Source: Candidatus Gastranaerophilales bacterium
GTDB lineage: Bacteria; Cyanobacteriota; Vampirovibrionia; Gastranaerophilales; Gastranaerophilaceae
Length of the DNA: 64,000 nt
Assembly: GCA_944326115.1 (NCBI GenBank)
Contig: CALVCQ010000007.1
Span: 1-64,000 of the forward strand
Direction: 5' to 3'
In this document: positions 1 to 8,370 of the stretch, in pieces
How positions within the stretch are numbered: position 1 is the stretch's first letter
Layout: the number at the start of each line of letters is the position of its first letter
The notes under the pieces: model-generated
The model's database searches: none
Told to the model about the DNA's origin: nothing
The model's input: the letters and a program-made list of their open reading frames with translations, nothing else
Made by a program: the position numbers and the translations under genes

Positions 1-77
1 TTTAAATTTTTCAGTGAAAGCGTACCAAAATTCTCAAACCGGCTGTGATAATTTCTCAAACTAGGTGTTATTTTACA
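1..77. mobile_element. IS21-like element terminus (element extends left of window)
   Basis: Read on the minus strand, position 77 begins TGTAAAATAACACC and is followed by two spaced copies of a GGTTTGAGAA-type motif (AGTTTGAGAAATT, then GGTTTGAGAATTTT). Multiple internal terminal repeats of the TTTGAGAA kind starting at a TG dinucleotide are typical of IS21-family ends. Any transposase genes would lie left of position 1. Positions 2172-2196 end in the same TTATTTTACA, so a related terminus occurs twice. The family assignment rests on motif resemblance only. Confidence 0.4.
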
Positions 78-96
78 TGGGTTGAATGCCCATCTA

Positions 97-1077
97 CTAT
101 GTTTTTATGGGTGCTAATTTAACTTCATAGTCGTCTGTTTCGTAAATGGTTTGAATCATCTTTGTCCAATTATCTTTTGTAAAAATTCCACCTTCAGGAT
201 TTATCCAGTTATCAATGATATAGTTTTCGCCATTGCTTAAATCTTGTAATAAAATAGCTACATGACTAGGGTTTGTAAGAGGATCAAAATAAATTTTAGA
301 TACTTCATACTTCTCAGAATTTAGTTTTTGCAGGATGGAAGATGTTATATCTGCAGCCTCTCCACAGTTCGCAAAATTGTATTTTTTAATAATCGCTTCC
401 TTTTGTTTTTTAGCTATTTCCGGATCATCAGATAGTTTTTCAGGTCTTAATCTGAGCATATCGTATGCCTTATTTTCGTCTTCCGACAATGTAGTATGAA
501 GGATACTTATACTTCTCGATGTAGAATTGGATAATACGCCATACTCATCAAGATATTCTGAAACAACAGATTGTGCTAATCTGAGTAAGTCTGAATCTGT
601 AGTTTTATCATGCAGTAAATTATATCTACTTACATACTGTTCTAATGTATCTTCCCTTTGCCGTGCTGTATTTGAATCTTTCGGTACTTCTTTGGTCTTT
701 TCTTCTGTTATAGTGTTAATTTGCATAAGGAAGCTCTCAATATCTTTTGCTTTTAATCCGGCATCCTTTAATATTCCATTATCATTTTCTTTTGTAAAGG
801 AAAGAAATTGCTCAATTTCATGAATATTCAATTCAGAATTCCCGTCACTTTCTGCAAAATTATATAAACTATTAAATAAACTGTTTAATTCTTTTGCATC
901 CAGTCGATTGTTCTTGTTGGTATCAAAAAACTGGAAAAGTGACTTATTTGCAGAATTTGTTGAAATCTCACTATCCTTAATCCAGCCTCTGTCTTTTGAA
1001 GGCTGCTTCCATGTTGCACCATTATTGAATTTTATAGATTTTTCTTGAAAAAGTTTATCGAAATCTGACATTGGCAT
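97..1077 (-). CDS. EF-hand protein with papain/transglutaminase-like Cys-His-Asp triad
   Basis: A 326-residue protein. Seen: an EF-hand loop at residues 52-63 (DTNKNNRLDAKE), a second, weaker one at 76-87 (ESDGNSELNIHE), a linker, then a C-terminal stretch with NCGEAAD (Cys238), PSHVAILL (His272) and YIIDNW (Asp289). The order and spacing fit a papain-fold cysteine peptidase or transglutaminase-like catalytic triad. There is no signal peptide or membrane segment. Inference: a calcium-responsive cysteine hydrolase or acyltransferase, perhaps an exported effector. It is monocistronic, next to mobile-element remnants. An alternative start is Met3. The exact family was not identified, and EF-hand function is inferred from the loop pattern only. 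Confidence 0.7.
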   Translation of the reverse strand: MPMSDFDKLFQEKSIKFNNGATWKQPSKDRGWIKDSEISTNSANKSLFQFFDTNKNNRLDAKELNSLFNSLYNFAESDGNSELNIHEIEQFLSFTKENDNGILKDAGLKAKDIESFLMQINTITEEKTKEVPKDSNTARQREDTLEQYVSRYNLLHDKTTDSDLLRLAQSVVSEYLDEYGVLSNSTSRSISILHTTLSEDENKAYDMLRLRPEKLSDDPEIAKKQKEAIIKKYNFANCGEAADITSSILQKLNSEKYEVSKIYFDPLTNPSHVAILLQDLSNGENYIIDNWINPEGGIFTKDNWTKMIQTIYETDDYEVKLAPIKT

Positions 1078-1311
1078 GAATATATAAAGTGAAAATGTTT
1101 TCTATTATTGCTCAATTTTAAAAAAAATTAACAATTATTTACAAGTAGCTGGCTTCCACATGGGCAACTCACTCAGCAGTTGAAGGCTGGAGTTTCTTGA
1201 AATGTCCCTCTAAAAACGTAACCAATCAGTAGGACGAATTTAAATATTGCCTAAATTCACAAGGTGTCATTTTGTTTAACCCCCCATTGTAATTTCACGT
1301 CCGGATTGATT

Positions 1312-1495
1312 TGTACGGATTGATTGATATTTTTGGAAAGCCCGCTTTGTGTGGGCTTTTTTAGGTTGGAATTTTAAGTATTCCAAAAAAATCAAACTGC
1401 CGAACTGGACTTTTTTCTGACTGTACGGATAGTTTGATTTTTTCTTAATATAGCTGGATTTGGCACCGTTTTTAAGGTGTACGGATAGTTTGATT
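1312..1495. repeat. TGTACGGAT direct repeats and a 13-bp inverted repeat
   Basis: TGTACGGAT occurs at 1312, 1422 and 1478; the last two extend to the same 18 bases (TGTACGGATAGTTTGATT). The second copy's tail (1431-1443) is a perfect inverted match to AAAAAATCAAACT at 1386-1398. AACTGGAC (1403-1410) is also inverted at 1507-1514. Clustered, spaced repeats starting with TG look like an insertion-sequence end rather than ordinary intergenic DNA. Confidence 0.5.
1337..1364 (+). terminator. Rho-independent terminator-like hairpin
   Basis: AAAGCCCGC, a short loop and GTGGGCTTTTTT form a stem followed by a T tract on the + strand. No intact + strand gene lies upstream in the window, so it probably belonged to a lost gene or mobile element. 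Confidence 0.55.
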
Positions 1496-2196
1496 ATTTT
1501 GGTATAGTCCAGTTGTGCAAGGAATTAAAAATTTAACACAAAGTTTCGGAAAAATTATCATAAGGTTTTGGAAATTTTAATGATACAAGAATGACACAAA
1601 GCTCGTACTGTATAAATAGTTAATAAATTAATAAGAAATTAGCGGATAAAAATTGTACACAAAGCTAATTATAAAAATTCTTTTCCCGAGAGAAATTACC
1701 GTTAATTTTCTAATAAAATTAATTTATTGATAGACTAAAAATTTAAAACAAGCAAGGTATAAAACCTGAATCCGAGAAGTAATTCAAAATCTTGTAATCT
1801 GGTAAAAATTGTACATAATCAAAGATTTAAAATCTGCGTTTCACGAGTAAAATATTCAGATTAATTAAGATTTATCTATCAGTAGAAAGAGGTAATAATG
1901 GAAAAATTATTTGTAGGTATTGATATTCAAAAACGACTCGAATATAAAAACTTTTATTTAAAACGAGCTTTTAGTTTTGTTATAAATTAAATTACTTTTA
2001 TAGTATAATCTTCGGTTTCAAAAAGTTTTTTGCCTCTTCAAAAGATGCAAAAATTATATAAATTGACTCCGAGCCTGAGAAAAAGTGACAGAGTAAATTG
2101 AGAAAAATCAACTCATTTTTATAAATTTTTAAGGTAAAGTTGCCGAAAAAAATCAAATCATGTGGAACAAGAAATCAAACCATGTGTTATTTTACA
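1422..2196. mobile_element. Relic of insertion-sequence DNA (candidate ends at 1422 and 2196)
   Basis: The left part carries TGTACGGATAGTTTGATT twice. The right end, read on the minus strand from 2196, is TGTAAAATAACACATGG followed by TTTGATTTC, and then a second ATGATTTGATT. The shared core (A-T/G-GTTTGATTT) is inverted at the two ends. The interior is AT-rich and non-coding apart from a 30-codon fragment. ACACAAAG recurs at 1536, 1594 and 1657, and TAAAAATTGTACA at 1647 and 1803. Best read as a decayed or non-autonomous element; boundaries are approximate. Confidence 0.4.
1898..1990 (+). pseudogene. Possible IS110-type transposase N-terminal fragment
   Basis: An ATG preceded by AGAGGT opens a 30-codon frame starting MEKLFVGIDI, which resembles the first residues of IS110-family (DEDD) transposases (LFVGIDVSK). 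The frame then loses resemblance (QKRLEYKNFY) and stops. About 400 non-coding bases upstream contain paired segments (ATTAGC 1638-1643 with GCTAAT 1664-1669; AATCTG 1831-1836 with CAGATT 1857-1862). That would suit the non-coding left end of such an element, but a ten-residue match is weak. Confidence 0.3.
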
Positions 2197-2213
2197 GGCA
2201 CCACTTAAAAAAG

Positions 2214-2240
2214 CTCTCAATTTATTTGGGAGTTTTTTTT
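2214..2240 (+). terminator. Terminator 1, tandem unit 1
   Basis: CTCTCAA, a TTTAT loop and TTGGGAG (one G-U pair) are followed by eight T. In this copy GGGAGTTTT can alternatively pair with AAAACTCCC just downstream, so two mutually exclusive hairpins are possible. Confidence 0.7.
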
Positions 2241-2278
2241 ACAAAAACTCCCTGTGTCCTTGGTTCTCCCCTCTCCTC

Positions 2279-2302
2279 AAAAGTGACATTTAGTCACTTT
2301 TT
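2279..2302 (+). terminator. Terminator 2, tandem unit 1
   Basis: AAAAGTGAC, an ATTTA loop and GTCACTTTTT form a perfect 9-bp stem with a short T run. Confidence 0.6.
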
Positions 2303-2337
2303 CGTCGGCAGAGTGAGACGTGGCACCATTAAAAAAG

Positions 2338-2364
2338 CTCTCAATTTATTTGAGAGTTTTTTTT
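2338..2364 (+). terminator. Terminator 1, tandem unit 2
   Basis: CTCTCAA, TTTAT, TTGAGAG form a perfect 7-bp stem followed by eight T. It is the duplicate of the hairpin at 2214. Confidence 0.7.
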
Positions 2365-2402
2365 ACAAAAACTCCCTGTGTCCTTGGTTTTCTCCTCTCC
2401 TC

Positions 2403-2426
2403 AAAAGTGACATTTAGTCACTTTTT
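2403..2426 (+). terminator. Terminator 2, tandem unit 2
   Basis: The same AAAAGTGAC/GTCACTTTTT stem as at 2279, in the second tandem unit. Confidence 0.6.
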
Positions 2427-2455
2427 CGTCGACAGAGTGAGACGTGGCACCATTT

Positions 2456-2480
2456 AAAACCAGTCATAGACTGGTTTTTT
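2456..2480 (+). terminator. Fifth terminator-like hairpin
   Basis: AAAACCAGTC, loop ATA, GACTGGTTTTTT: a 10-bp stem with a T tract, directly after the tandem array. Confidence 0.7.
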
Positions 2481-2588
2481 ATACCAGTTTTTGAAATCAA
2501 ATTTTTTAGATTTTCACTGTGTGTAATCTGTGGGTAATTATCCATTTGAACAAAATACTAACAATATGAATTTAATACTTCATTTGCT

Positions 2589-2645
2589 TCAAGGTTTCGT
2601 TAAGTTTCCGTCTGCATCACGTTCTTCAATTGTCATTATTCCTGT
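2589..2645 (-). pseudogene. Relic 3' end of the giant repeat protein, beyond a nonsense codon
   Basis: Immediately after the TAA that ends the gene at 2646, the same frame stays open for 18 codons and reads TGIMTIEERDADGNLTKP before a TGA at 2589-2591. This matches the repeat unit inside the protein (ETGIKTVELRDADGNLLK). In the intact units the codon at the stop position is GAA, so a single G-to-T change explains the truncation. Confidence 0.85.
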
Positions 2646-5600
2646 TTAAGGATCAATTGTTTCCGTATGTTTAGTTCCGTCCGGAGAATATGTTTCTTTC
2701 TTCAATAGATTTCCGTCTGCATCACGTAATTCAACAGTTTTTATTCCTGTTTCAGGATCAATTGTTTCTGTACTTCTGGTTCTGTCAGGGAAATATTTTT
2801 CATTTTTCAACAGATTTCCGTCTGCATCACATAATTCAACAGTTAATATCTTACTTTTTGTATCATAATGTTTAGACCTAACAGATCCGTCTTTGAAGTA
2901 TTCTTTACTTCTCAGAAATTCACCATCAGCATCTGTAACTCTTTCTGCTTTTAATCTGCCGAAGATAGAATAATAATATTTTGTCTTTGAAACAATTTCA
3001 CCATCACTGTTTCTGGTTGTAACAGTTCTGATTCTTTTTAGCGGATTAATACTGCTGGTTGTTTGATAATGATTTGAGGATGGAATAGCAGCGTCTTCAA
3101 CTGCATCATCTACAACATCATCTGCTGTATTCACAGTTTCCGGTGTTTCATTTTCCGCAGTTCTGTCTGATTTGCGGACATCTACAGATTTTATTCTTCC
3201 GTCTCTATCATATTTTGTTACACTCAATACGTTTCCGTCAGCGTCTTTAACTGTTACGGATTCTAATCCGCCGGTCAATACGGAGTATTTTTCTTTTGTT
3301 ACAGATATGACATTACCGTTAGAATCGGTTTTGGTAATAGTATTTGTATTTGTCCATTTATTAAATTTTTCAGTCGTTGAAAATCCGTCTTCAACTGCAT
3401 CATCAACAGCACCATCCGCTGTGTTCACAATTTCAGGTGTTTCGTCAGAAGATATTTCGTCAGGTTTATTGGACGGTGTGCCGTTTGCATCTGCATCAGT
3501 ATGAACAGAACTGTTTCCGTCAGCTGGCGGCTGACCTGTTTCATGGACATTATTTGTTGACAGTGATTCCGGTTTGTGAACATTTAACTCAGCATATTTT
3601 TTATCAATAGTCCTTTTTAATCTTGTGCCTGACGAGAGTTTCATACCTCTGTCTTGAAGTTTTTTTACAACTGCATTGAGATCATCAGCATTTGTAATTG
3701 TTTCTATATATCTATTTATATCACCAAGCTGATTCGGTTCTAATTTGCCTTTACTTTGATTGAGAGCAGAGATGGCTCTGTCTTTGATTTCCCGGGATAT
3801 TTCTGCTGATTCAACAACAAATGAATTTTCTGTCTGCAATGTTTCACGTCGTTTTGCAATTGCTCCAAGCAGTTCGTCTTTTCTCGGGTCATTAGTACGT
3901 TTTGAAATAGATCGTTCAAGTTCGTGAAGCTTGCCGAGGTTAGTCTCTTCCGGTATTCCGTGCCTTAATAACTGTTCATCCATAACAATAGTTTCCATTG
4001 TATTTCTTTGATGACCGTTGCTTAAAGATCTTGCTCTTTGCAGATATTCCTCAAGCTGGCTGTCATCCATTGTACGGACTCTTGCAGAGACATCTTCAAC
4101 CATTTCATTGAATTTGTTCTCACCAATTTTACCGACAGATCTTTCTTTTGCTACACCGTTATGGTCAACACTGCCCTGTGTAGAACGTTCGAATGGTGTT
4201 TTTCCGTCAGGCAAATCATGTACTGCGCTGCCATCCGGCGTATCTGCTTTTGCTTTTGCAAGTTGTTTAAGTGAAATTAAATTACCTGCTGCAGAGAATA
4301 CTGCCTGGAAAGTAACGCCTTCTATTGTAATTTCGCCGGTTTGTAAATATTCCGCACCTGCGGCTATAGCTGCATCACCGGTAACGTTGGCTGTAAACTG
4401 CCCGCCCGCCTGAACAAATGAATTTGTTGATTTTAACAAAGATGCTGCCTGTGTAAGCTTACCGCCGAGAAAGACAGTACCACCGTCAATAGCTGCATTT
4501 TTCAAAATATTTTTTATTTCATCATCAGTCATAGGAACATCAGATGTAATTCTGTCTGTCATATCTACGGTAGTAGAAATTGCGGCAGTACCCAGAGAAG
4601 CAACTACCAGCCCGCCGGCTGTACCGCCTGTTGCAACTGTCAATACGATTGCGCCGACTGCTTTAACAGCAGCACCGGTAATAGCTCCGCCTGTTGCCTG
4701 CGATTCAACATAATTGCCCACTCTGTTGGCAAGGTCGCCTTTATTTCCGAACACTGCTGTACGGGCATATTGCAGGTCGTTTTTCATTTTATCCAGAGAC
4801 TGTCCGTTAGTATAGTTCGTTATTTCATTTTCTATACCTTTTCTTATCTCAGATATAATATCAATCAGGTATTCATTCTTCTCAGCTTCTGTAGCTTTTG
4901 AGAAATCCTTATTATCATTTTTCATTCTTTCTATTACTTGCTGTTCAATAATCCTGCTGCCGGAGCCTTCATCAAGACCCTGTGCATTGTCAATATATCC
5001 GCCGAGTTTATTTCTTAATTTGTCATAATAAATACCGCTGTAGTCATGAGTGCCGTCACTGTTATCAATACCCTTATAGTCAAAATCCCGGTTAAATTTT
5101 TCTAAGCCGGAGGTTAATGCAACTGCAGTCGTGTAATCGCTCTCAAGCTTTTTGTATCCGTGAACAAGATTCGGATCGAACTCAACACCGAAAAGTTCTT
5201 TAAATTCAGCTTTAAAGGCGTCTTCACCCTTTGTTTTTTCAGCTTCAGCCAATTTACTAATATAAGAGTTGAATTCAGCAATGTCTGCTTTTACATTCTC
5301 ATCAAGATTATCTGAGCCGACGCACCATTTTAAACCTTCATACAGGTCAGCGCACCAGCCGTCTTTTTTCAGTTGATTTTCAAGAATTGCTGTATTTTCA
5401 TTAACACTATCCGTCATAATCTGTCCTGTTACAGATATCGCATCAGTGTCAGAAGCCTTTATTTTTTCTTCTCTAGTCATTGCTTCCGCTGCATGAATAG
5501 AGCCGACTATATTGTTTACAAAGCCGTCCAGTTCCTGTGTTTGATAATATCCGATAATATTTGACCAGGAGGAATCAAGCTCTACATTGCATGCATCAGC

Positions 5601-7577
5601 CATTTGTTCTAAACGTTCCTTGCTTACACCTGCAGTACGGGCTCTTTCTATGAGTTTGTCGATTATATCATTCGCTGCTTTCTTTCTTGTTGAAGACCAG
5701 CTGCCGGTTTCATCCATTATTGCTTCAATCAGTGTTTCATCGGGAGAAATTTTGTTATACTCTTCGATTACACCGACAACATTGTCTTTTGTGACATTAT
5801 TCAATGCGTCTTGAAAGTCTTTTTCTCCGACACCGCCGGCATGTTCATCTATAGTTTTATACATAGCATTCGCAATATTTTTGCCGGCAGCAGCTTCACT
5901 TGTTGCTTTTGCCCGTTTAGCCGCACGTTCACGCATTATTTGACCTGCGCCTATTTGCGAGTCAATCTCCGGAGAGTAAGTAACGGTTATTTTTTCCCCT
6001 TTGAGGTCTCCGTCTTCAAGATTCCGGCTTTTATTTAATTCTTTTAATTCATTTATTCTCAATTTCATCTGATAAGAGCTGGGATGCAAGTTTCCTTCAC
6101 GTTTAAATGCCTCTTTTGCAACCGCTTCCCAGGTATCGCAAGTTTTGTTTGTATATACACGTCCATGACCTTTTCTTGCAGCTAGTTCGTCTTCGGCAGC
6201 TTTTCTTTTCTCCATGTAATTATTGTGTTTTTGGATTGCTGTTTCTTTTGAGTCTCTGTGAATAACAGAAGCATCATCGACATTAAGCTCACGGGGGATA
6301 ACTATTTCCTGCCCGGCAGTGAAGTAAGCTTTATTGCCTTTTCCTTTGTATGCACCTTCATTTACCTGCAATATTTCATCAACAGTGCAGTCAAATTTAT
6401 CTGCCAGATCTGATATGCTTTCGCCGAATTGAACAACCACACCTTTTGTGTTTCCGTTTCCGTCATATTCCAGCGAGAAAGTATTATCAATAGTTTGTGA
6501 AAGTCTCTTACGTTTTTCATTATATATAGTTATAACAATGCCTGTATTTCTATAATCAGTTTCCTCTACAGTCCCGTCCTGATTATAGACTTTTTCTTTT
6601 GTGCTCAAACCATTTTCAATTCTTTCAGAGAGCAAGGTCCCATCAGCAGAGATTTTTCTTGTTATATCCGTATCACCATCAGATATTTTCTCCGTAACTG
6701 TTTCATCATCTGAATTAAACGTATAATTAGAGATCCTCTGATTTTCGGTGCCTTTATGTTCAACTTTTCTTGTCAGAAGCGCTTCACCGTCAACATAAGA
6801 ATATTCCAAGACAGTATTTCCGTTACTCACATAAGCAGTAGTTTCTTTACCGTCTTTGTATATAACCTCTGAAGTGGATTTTGAACCGTTTTCCTCAGTA
6901 TGGACTGATATCTTTTTTACAGGTTGTCCGTTTTCATCATAATCCGTAACATCAGAATCATTATTTGAATATTGTATTGACTCTTTTTTAACTTTATTAT
7001 CGGCTGTATAGATTCTATTTGTAACAGCTCCGTTTTCATTTGCTGTTTTTACACTGTAAGAGCCGTCGGGATTTGTTGTTACTTCTCTGCCGTCTTCATA
7101 TTTTATGACTGTGCTTTTTTGTCCCTTTTCATTGACAAAGTCAGATGAGGAAGTGATATCCTGAATGTTAAATTCACCGGTATCATCATAAGTAAACATT
7201 TCGTCGGCAGTAGATGTTTCGTTGTCTTTTGTGGCTTTTACAACATTCTTTATAAAATTCTTTAAATCTTTTGCTTTAATCTCATCTTTGTCCGTCAGAG
7301 AAAGTTTTTCGTTTAAAAATTTAACACCTTCTTCAAGTTCTTTATCGGAAATTTTATTGTCGCCGTCAGTATCCAGACTACCGAAATAATCCATTGCTTT
7401 AAGCAATTCTATGTTATCAAGGGTTTCTCCGCCATTCATATTAAAAAAGTTAAAAATCTCGATGAGTTTCTTTTTATTTTTTGCAATTTCTTCCTGCGAA
7501 ATTTCTTCTTTCGAAATTTTTGTAATATCGTATTTTTCACCTTGCCCTACTTTTAGATCCCGACTAAACAATCCCAC
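2646..7577 (-). CDS. Giant EF-hand / LysM / DxDG-repeat protein (1643 aa)
   Basis: Starts at GTG 7577 behind AAGGAG. Seen in order: a GQGEKYDIT motif (residues 11-19), helices with an EF-hand at 69-80 (DTDGDNKISDKE), polar repeats with NGxxV/DGxxT turns (about 155-375), a LysM-like domain (381-428), a second degenerate LysM-like stretch (about 480-535), a long helical region, a Gly/Ala-rich hydrophobic stretch (961-1002), a Pro/Asp-rich linker (1330-1400) and C-terminal repeats built on KDADGN/LRDADGNLLK (1440-1643). There is no classical signal peptide. It shares its N-terminal module, promoter and leader with the 28188-29810 gene. Inference: a cell-wall- or surface-associated calcium-binding protein. 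The present C-terminus results from a nonsense change 19 codons before the older stop. The function is unknown. Confidence 0.8.
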   Translation of the reverse strand: MGLFSRDLKVGQGEKYDITKISKEEISQEEIAKNKKKLIEIFNFFNMNGGETLDNIELLKAMDYFGSLDTDGDNKISDKELEEGVKFLNEKLSLTDKDEIKAKDLKNFIKNVVKATKDNETSTADEMFTYDDTGEFNIQDITSSSDFVNEKGQKSTVIKYEDGREVTTNPDGSYSVKTANENGAVTNRIYTADNKVKKESIQYSNNDSDVTDYDENGQPVKKISVHTEENGSKSTSEVIYKDGKETTAYVSNGNTVLEYSYVDGEALLTRKVEHKGTENQRISNYTFNSDDETVTEKISDGDTDITRKISADGTLLSERIENGLSTKEKVYNQDGTVEETDYRNTGIVITIYNEKRKRLSQTIDNTFSLEYDGNGNTKGVVVQFGESISDLADKFDCTVDEILQVNEGAYKGKGNKAYFTAGQEIVIPRELNVDDASVIHRDSKETAIQKHNNYMEKRKAAEDELAARKGHGRVYTNKTCDTWEAVAKEAFKREGNLHPSSYQMKLRINELKELNKSRNLEDGDLKGEKITVTYSPEIDSQIGAGQIMRERAAKRAKATSEAAAGKNIANAMYKTIDEHAGGVGEKDFQDALNNVTKDNVVGVIEEYNKISPDETLIEAIMDETGSWSSTRKKAANDIIDKLIERARTAGVSKERLEQMADACNVELDSSWSNIIGYYQTQELDGFVNNIVGSIHAAEAMTREEKIKASDTDAISVTGQIMTDSVNENTAILENQLKKDGWCADLYEGLKWCVGSDNLDENVKADIAEFNSYISKLAEAEKTKGEDAFKAEFKELFGVEFDPNLVHGYKKLESDYTTAVALTSGLEKFNRDFDYKGIDNSDGTHDYSGIYYDKLRNKLGGYIDNAQGLDEGSGSRIIEQQVIERMKNDNKDFSKATEAEKNEYLIDIISEIRKGIENEITNYTNGQSLDKMKNDLQYARTAVFGNKGDLANRVGNYVESQATGGAITGAAVKAVGAIVLTVATGGTAGGLVVASLGTAAISTTVDMTDRITSDVPMTDDEIKNILKNAAIDGGTVFLGGKLTQAASLLKSTNSFVQAGGQFTANVTGDAAIAAGAEYLQTGEITIEGVTFQAVFSAAGNLISLKQLAKAKADTPDGSAVHDLPDGKTPFERSTQGSVDHNGVAKERSVGKIGENKFNEMVEDVSARVRTMDDSQLEEYLQRARSLSNGHQRNTMETIVMDEQLLRHGIPEETNLGKLHELERSISKRTNDPRKDELLGAIAKRRETLQTENSFVVESAEISREIKDRAISALNQSKGKLEPNQLGDINRYIETITNADDLNAVVKKLQDRGMKLSSGTRLKRTIDKKYAELNVHKPESLSTNNVHETGQPPADGNSSVHTDADANGTPSNKPDEISSDETPEIVNTADGAVDDAVEDGFSTTEKFNKWTNTNTITKTDSNGNVISVTKEKYSVLTGGLESVTVKDADGNVLSVTKYDRDGRIKSVDVRKSDRTAENETPETVNTADDVVDDAVEDAAIPSSNHYQTTSSINPLKRIRTVTTRNSDGEIVSKTKYYYSIFGRLKAERVTDADGEFLRSKEYFKDGSVRSKHYDTKSKILTVELCDADGNLLKNEKYFPDRTRSTETIDPETGIKTVELRDADGNLLKKETYSPDGTKHTETIDP

Positions 7578-7618
7578 TGGACGACACTCCTTTTATTTTA
7601 ATTATTGATTTACTTTTA

Positions 7619-7718
7619 ATATCGGAATTTTTGCGACTATCTTTAATAAAAAAGAGCACAATTTGCCCGGCTATGCTATGCTATCAGGCATTATCACTCG
7701 ATTTTAGACGTTTGTAAA
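7619..7718 (-). promoter_or_regulatory. Promoter and conserved leader of the giant EF-hand gene
   Basis: On the minus strand: -35 TTTACA (7713-7718), 17-bp spacer, -10 GATAAT (7690-7695), then TAGCATAGCAT (7673-7683) and TTCCGATAT (7619-7627). The same four elements, in the same order and with close spacing, precede the gene at 28188. Confidence 0.7.
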
Positions 7719-7797
7719 TTTTTTTTAACAAATTAAATAGTGTTATTGTTGTAAAATTACAGAATATAGCATTACAAATAAAACAACCGGAGAAATC

Positions 7798-8244
7798 ATG
7801 GAGCAAAGAATACAATCAGCATTAAACAAAAAACAAAACGGCTACAATTGTGCACAGGCTGTTGTCTGCAGCTATTGTGATTTATTTGGAATAGATGAAG
7901 CAACCGCTTTTAAAATATCGGAAGGCTTTGGCGGCGGAATCGGCGGTATGCAGCTCACATGCGGAGCGCTGCTCGGAATGTTTATGCTTCTGGGGTTAAA
8001 AAACAGCACGGCAAACCTTAATAATCCTGATTCAAAAGCCTCCACTCACAGCCTTGTGAAAGAAGCAGCAATGAAATTTAAAGAAAAAAACGGTTCAATA
8101 AACTGTGCTGAATTAAAAGGTATTGCAACCGGTAAAGTACTCAGAACGTGCCCCGGCTGCATAGAAGATTCTTGCAGAATCTTTGAAAGTTACCTTGACA
8201 GAAGCACCGATACAAAAGAAATACAAGAAACCGTTATTCAATAA
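7798..8244 (+). CDS. C_GCAxxG_C_C family redox-type protein
   Basis: A 148-residue cytoplasmic protein with spaced cysteines: NCAQAVVCSYC near the N-terminus, the Gly-rich FGGGIGGMQLTCGALLG segment in the middle, and NCAELKG plus CPGCIEDSC near the C-terminus. This is the C_GCAxxG_C_C (PF09719) layout, a family thought to use redox-active or metal-binding cysteines; its substrate is unknown. CGGAGA lies before the ATG. The gene is monocistronic, diverging from the giant EF-hand gene, with a dispersed repeat right after it. Confidence 0.85.
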   Translation: MEQRIQSALNKKQNGYNCAQAVVCSYCDLFGIDEATAFKISEGFGGGIGGMQLTCGALLGMFMLLGLKNSTANLNNPDSKASTHSLVKEAAMKFKEKNGSINCAELKGIATGKVLRTCPGCIEDSCRIFESYLDRSTDTKEIQETVIQ

Positions 8245-8255
8245 CAATAATCTAT

Positions 8256-8370
8256 ATTTCATATAGTCAACTGACTCCGGCTACTTGTTGAACTTGTGCA
8301 ATAAACAAGTGCGCCGTTTAACAATAAGTCCGGCACAGCCAACAAGTGTATGGGGTCACTTCAGTAAAAT
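8256..8370 (-). repeat. Dispersed 115-bp repeat, copy A
   Basis: Read on the minus strand it starts ATTTTACTGAAGTGACCCCA and ends in GTAGCCGGAGTCAGTTGAC plus TATATGAAAT. It matches copy B (24872-24986) at nearly every base over the same 115-bp length, and copy C (27441-27554) closely. It fills the gap between the PF09719 gene and dut. An open frame on the + strand (STDSGYLLNLCNKQ) is shared by all three copies but lacks its own start. Confidence 0.9.

Larger units (their letters stand above)
2197..2446. repeat. Tandem duplication of a ~125-bp unit
   Basis: Two head-to-tail units begin GGCACCA(C)TTAAAAAAGCTC at 2197 and 2322, and a third start (GGCACCATTTAAAA) lies at 2446. The units differ at only a few positions, so the duplication is recent. 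Each contains two terminator-like hairpins. No open frame accounts for it. Confidence 0.85.
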
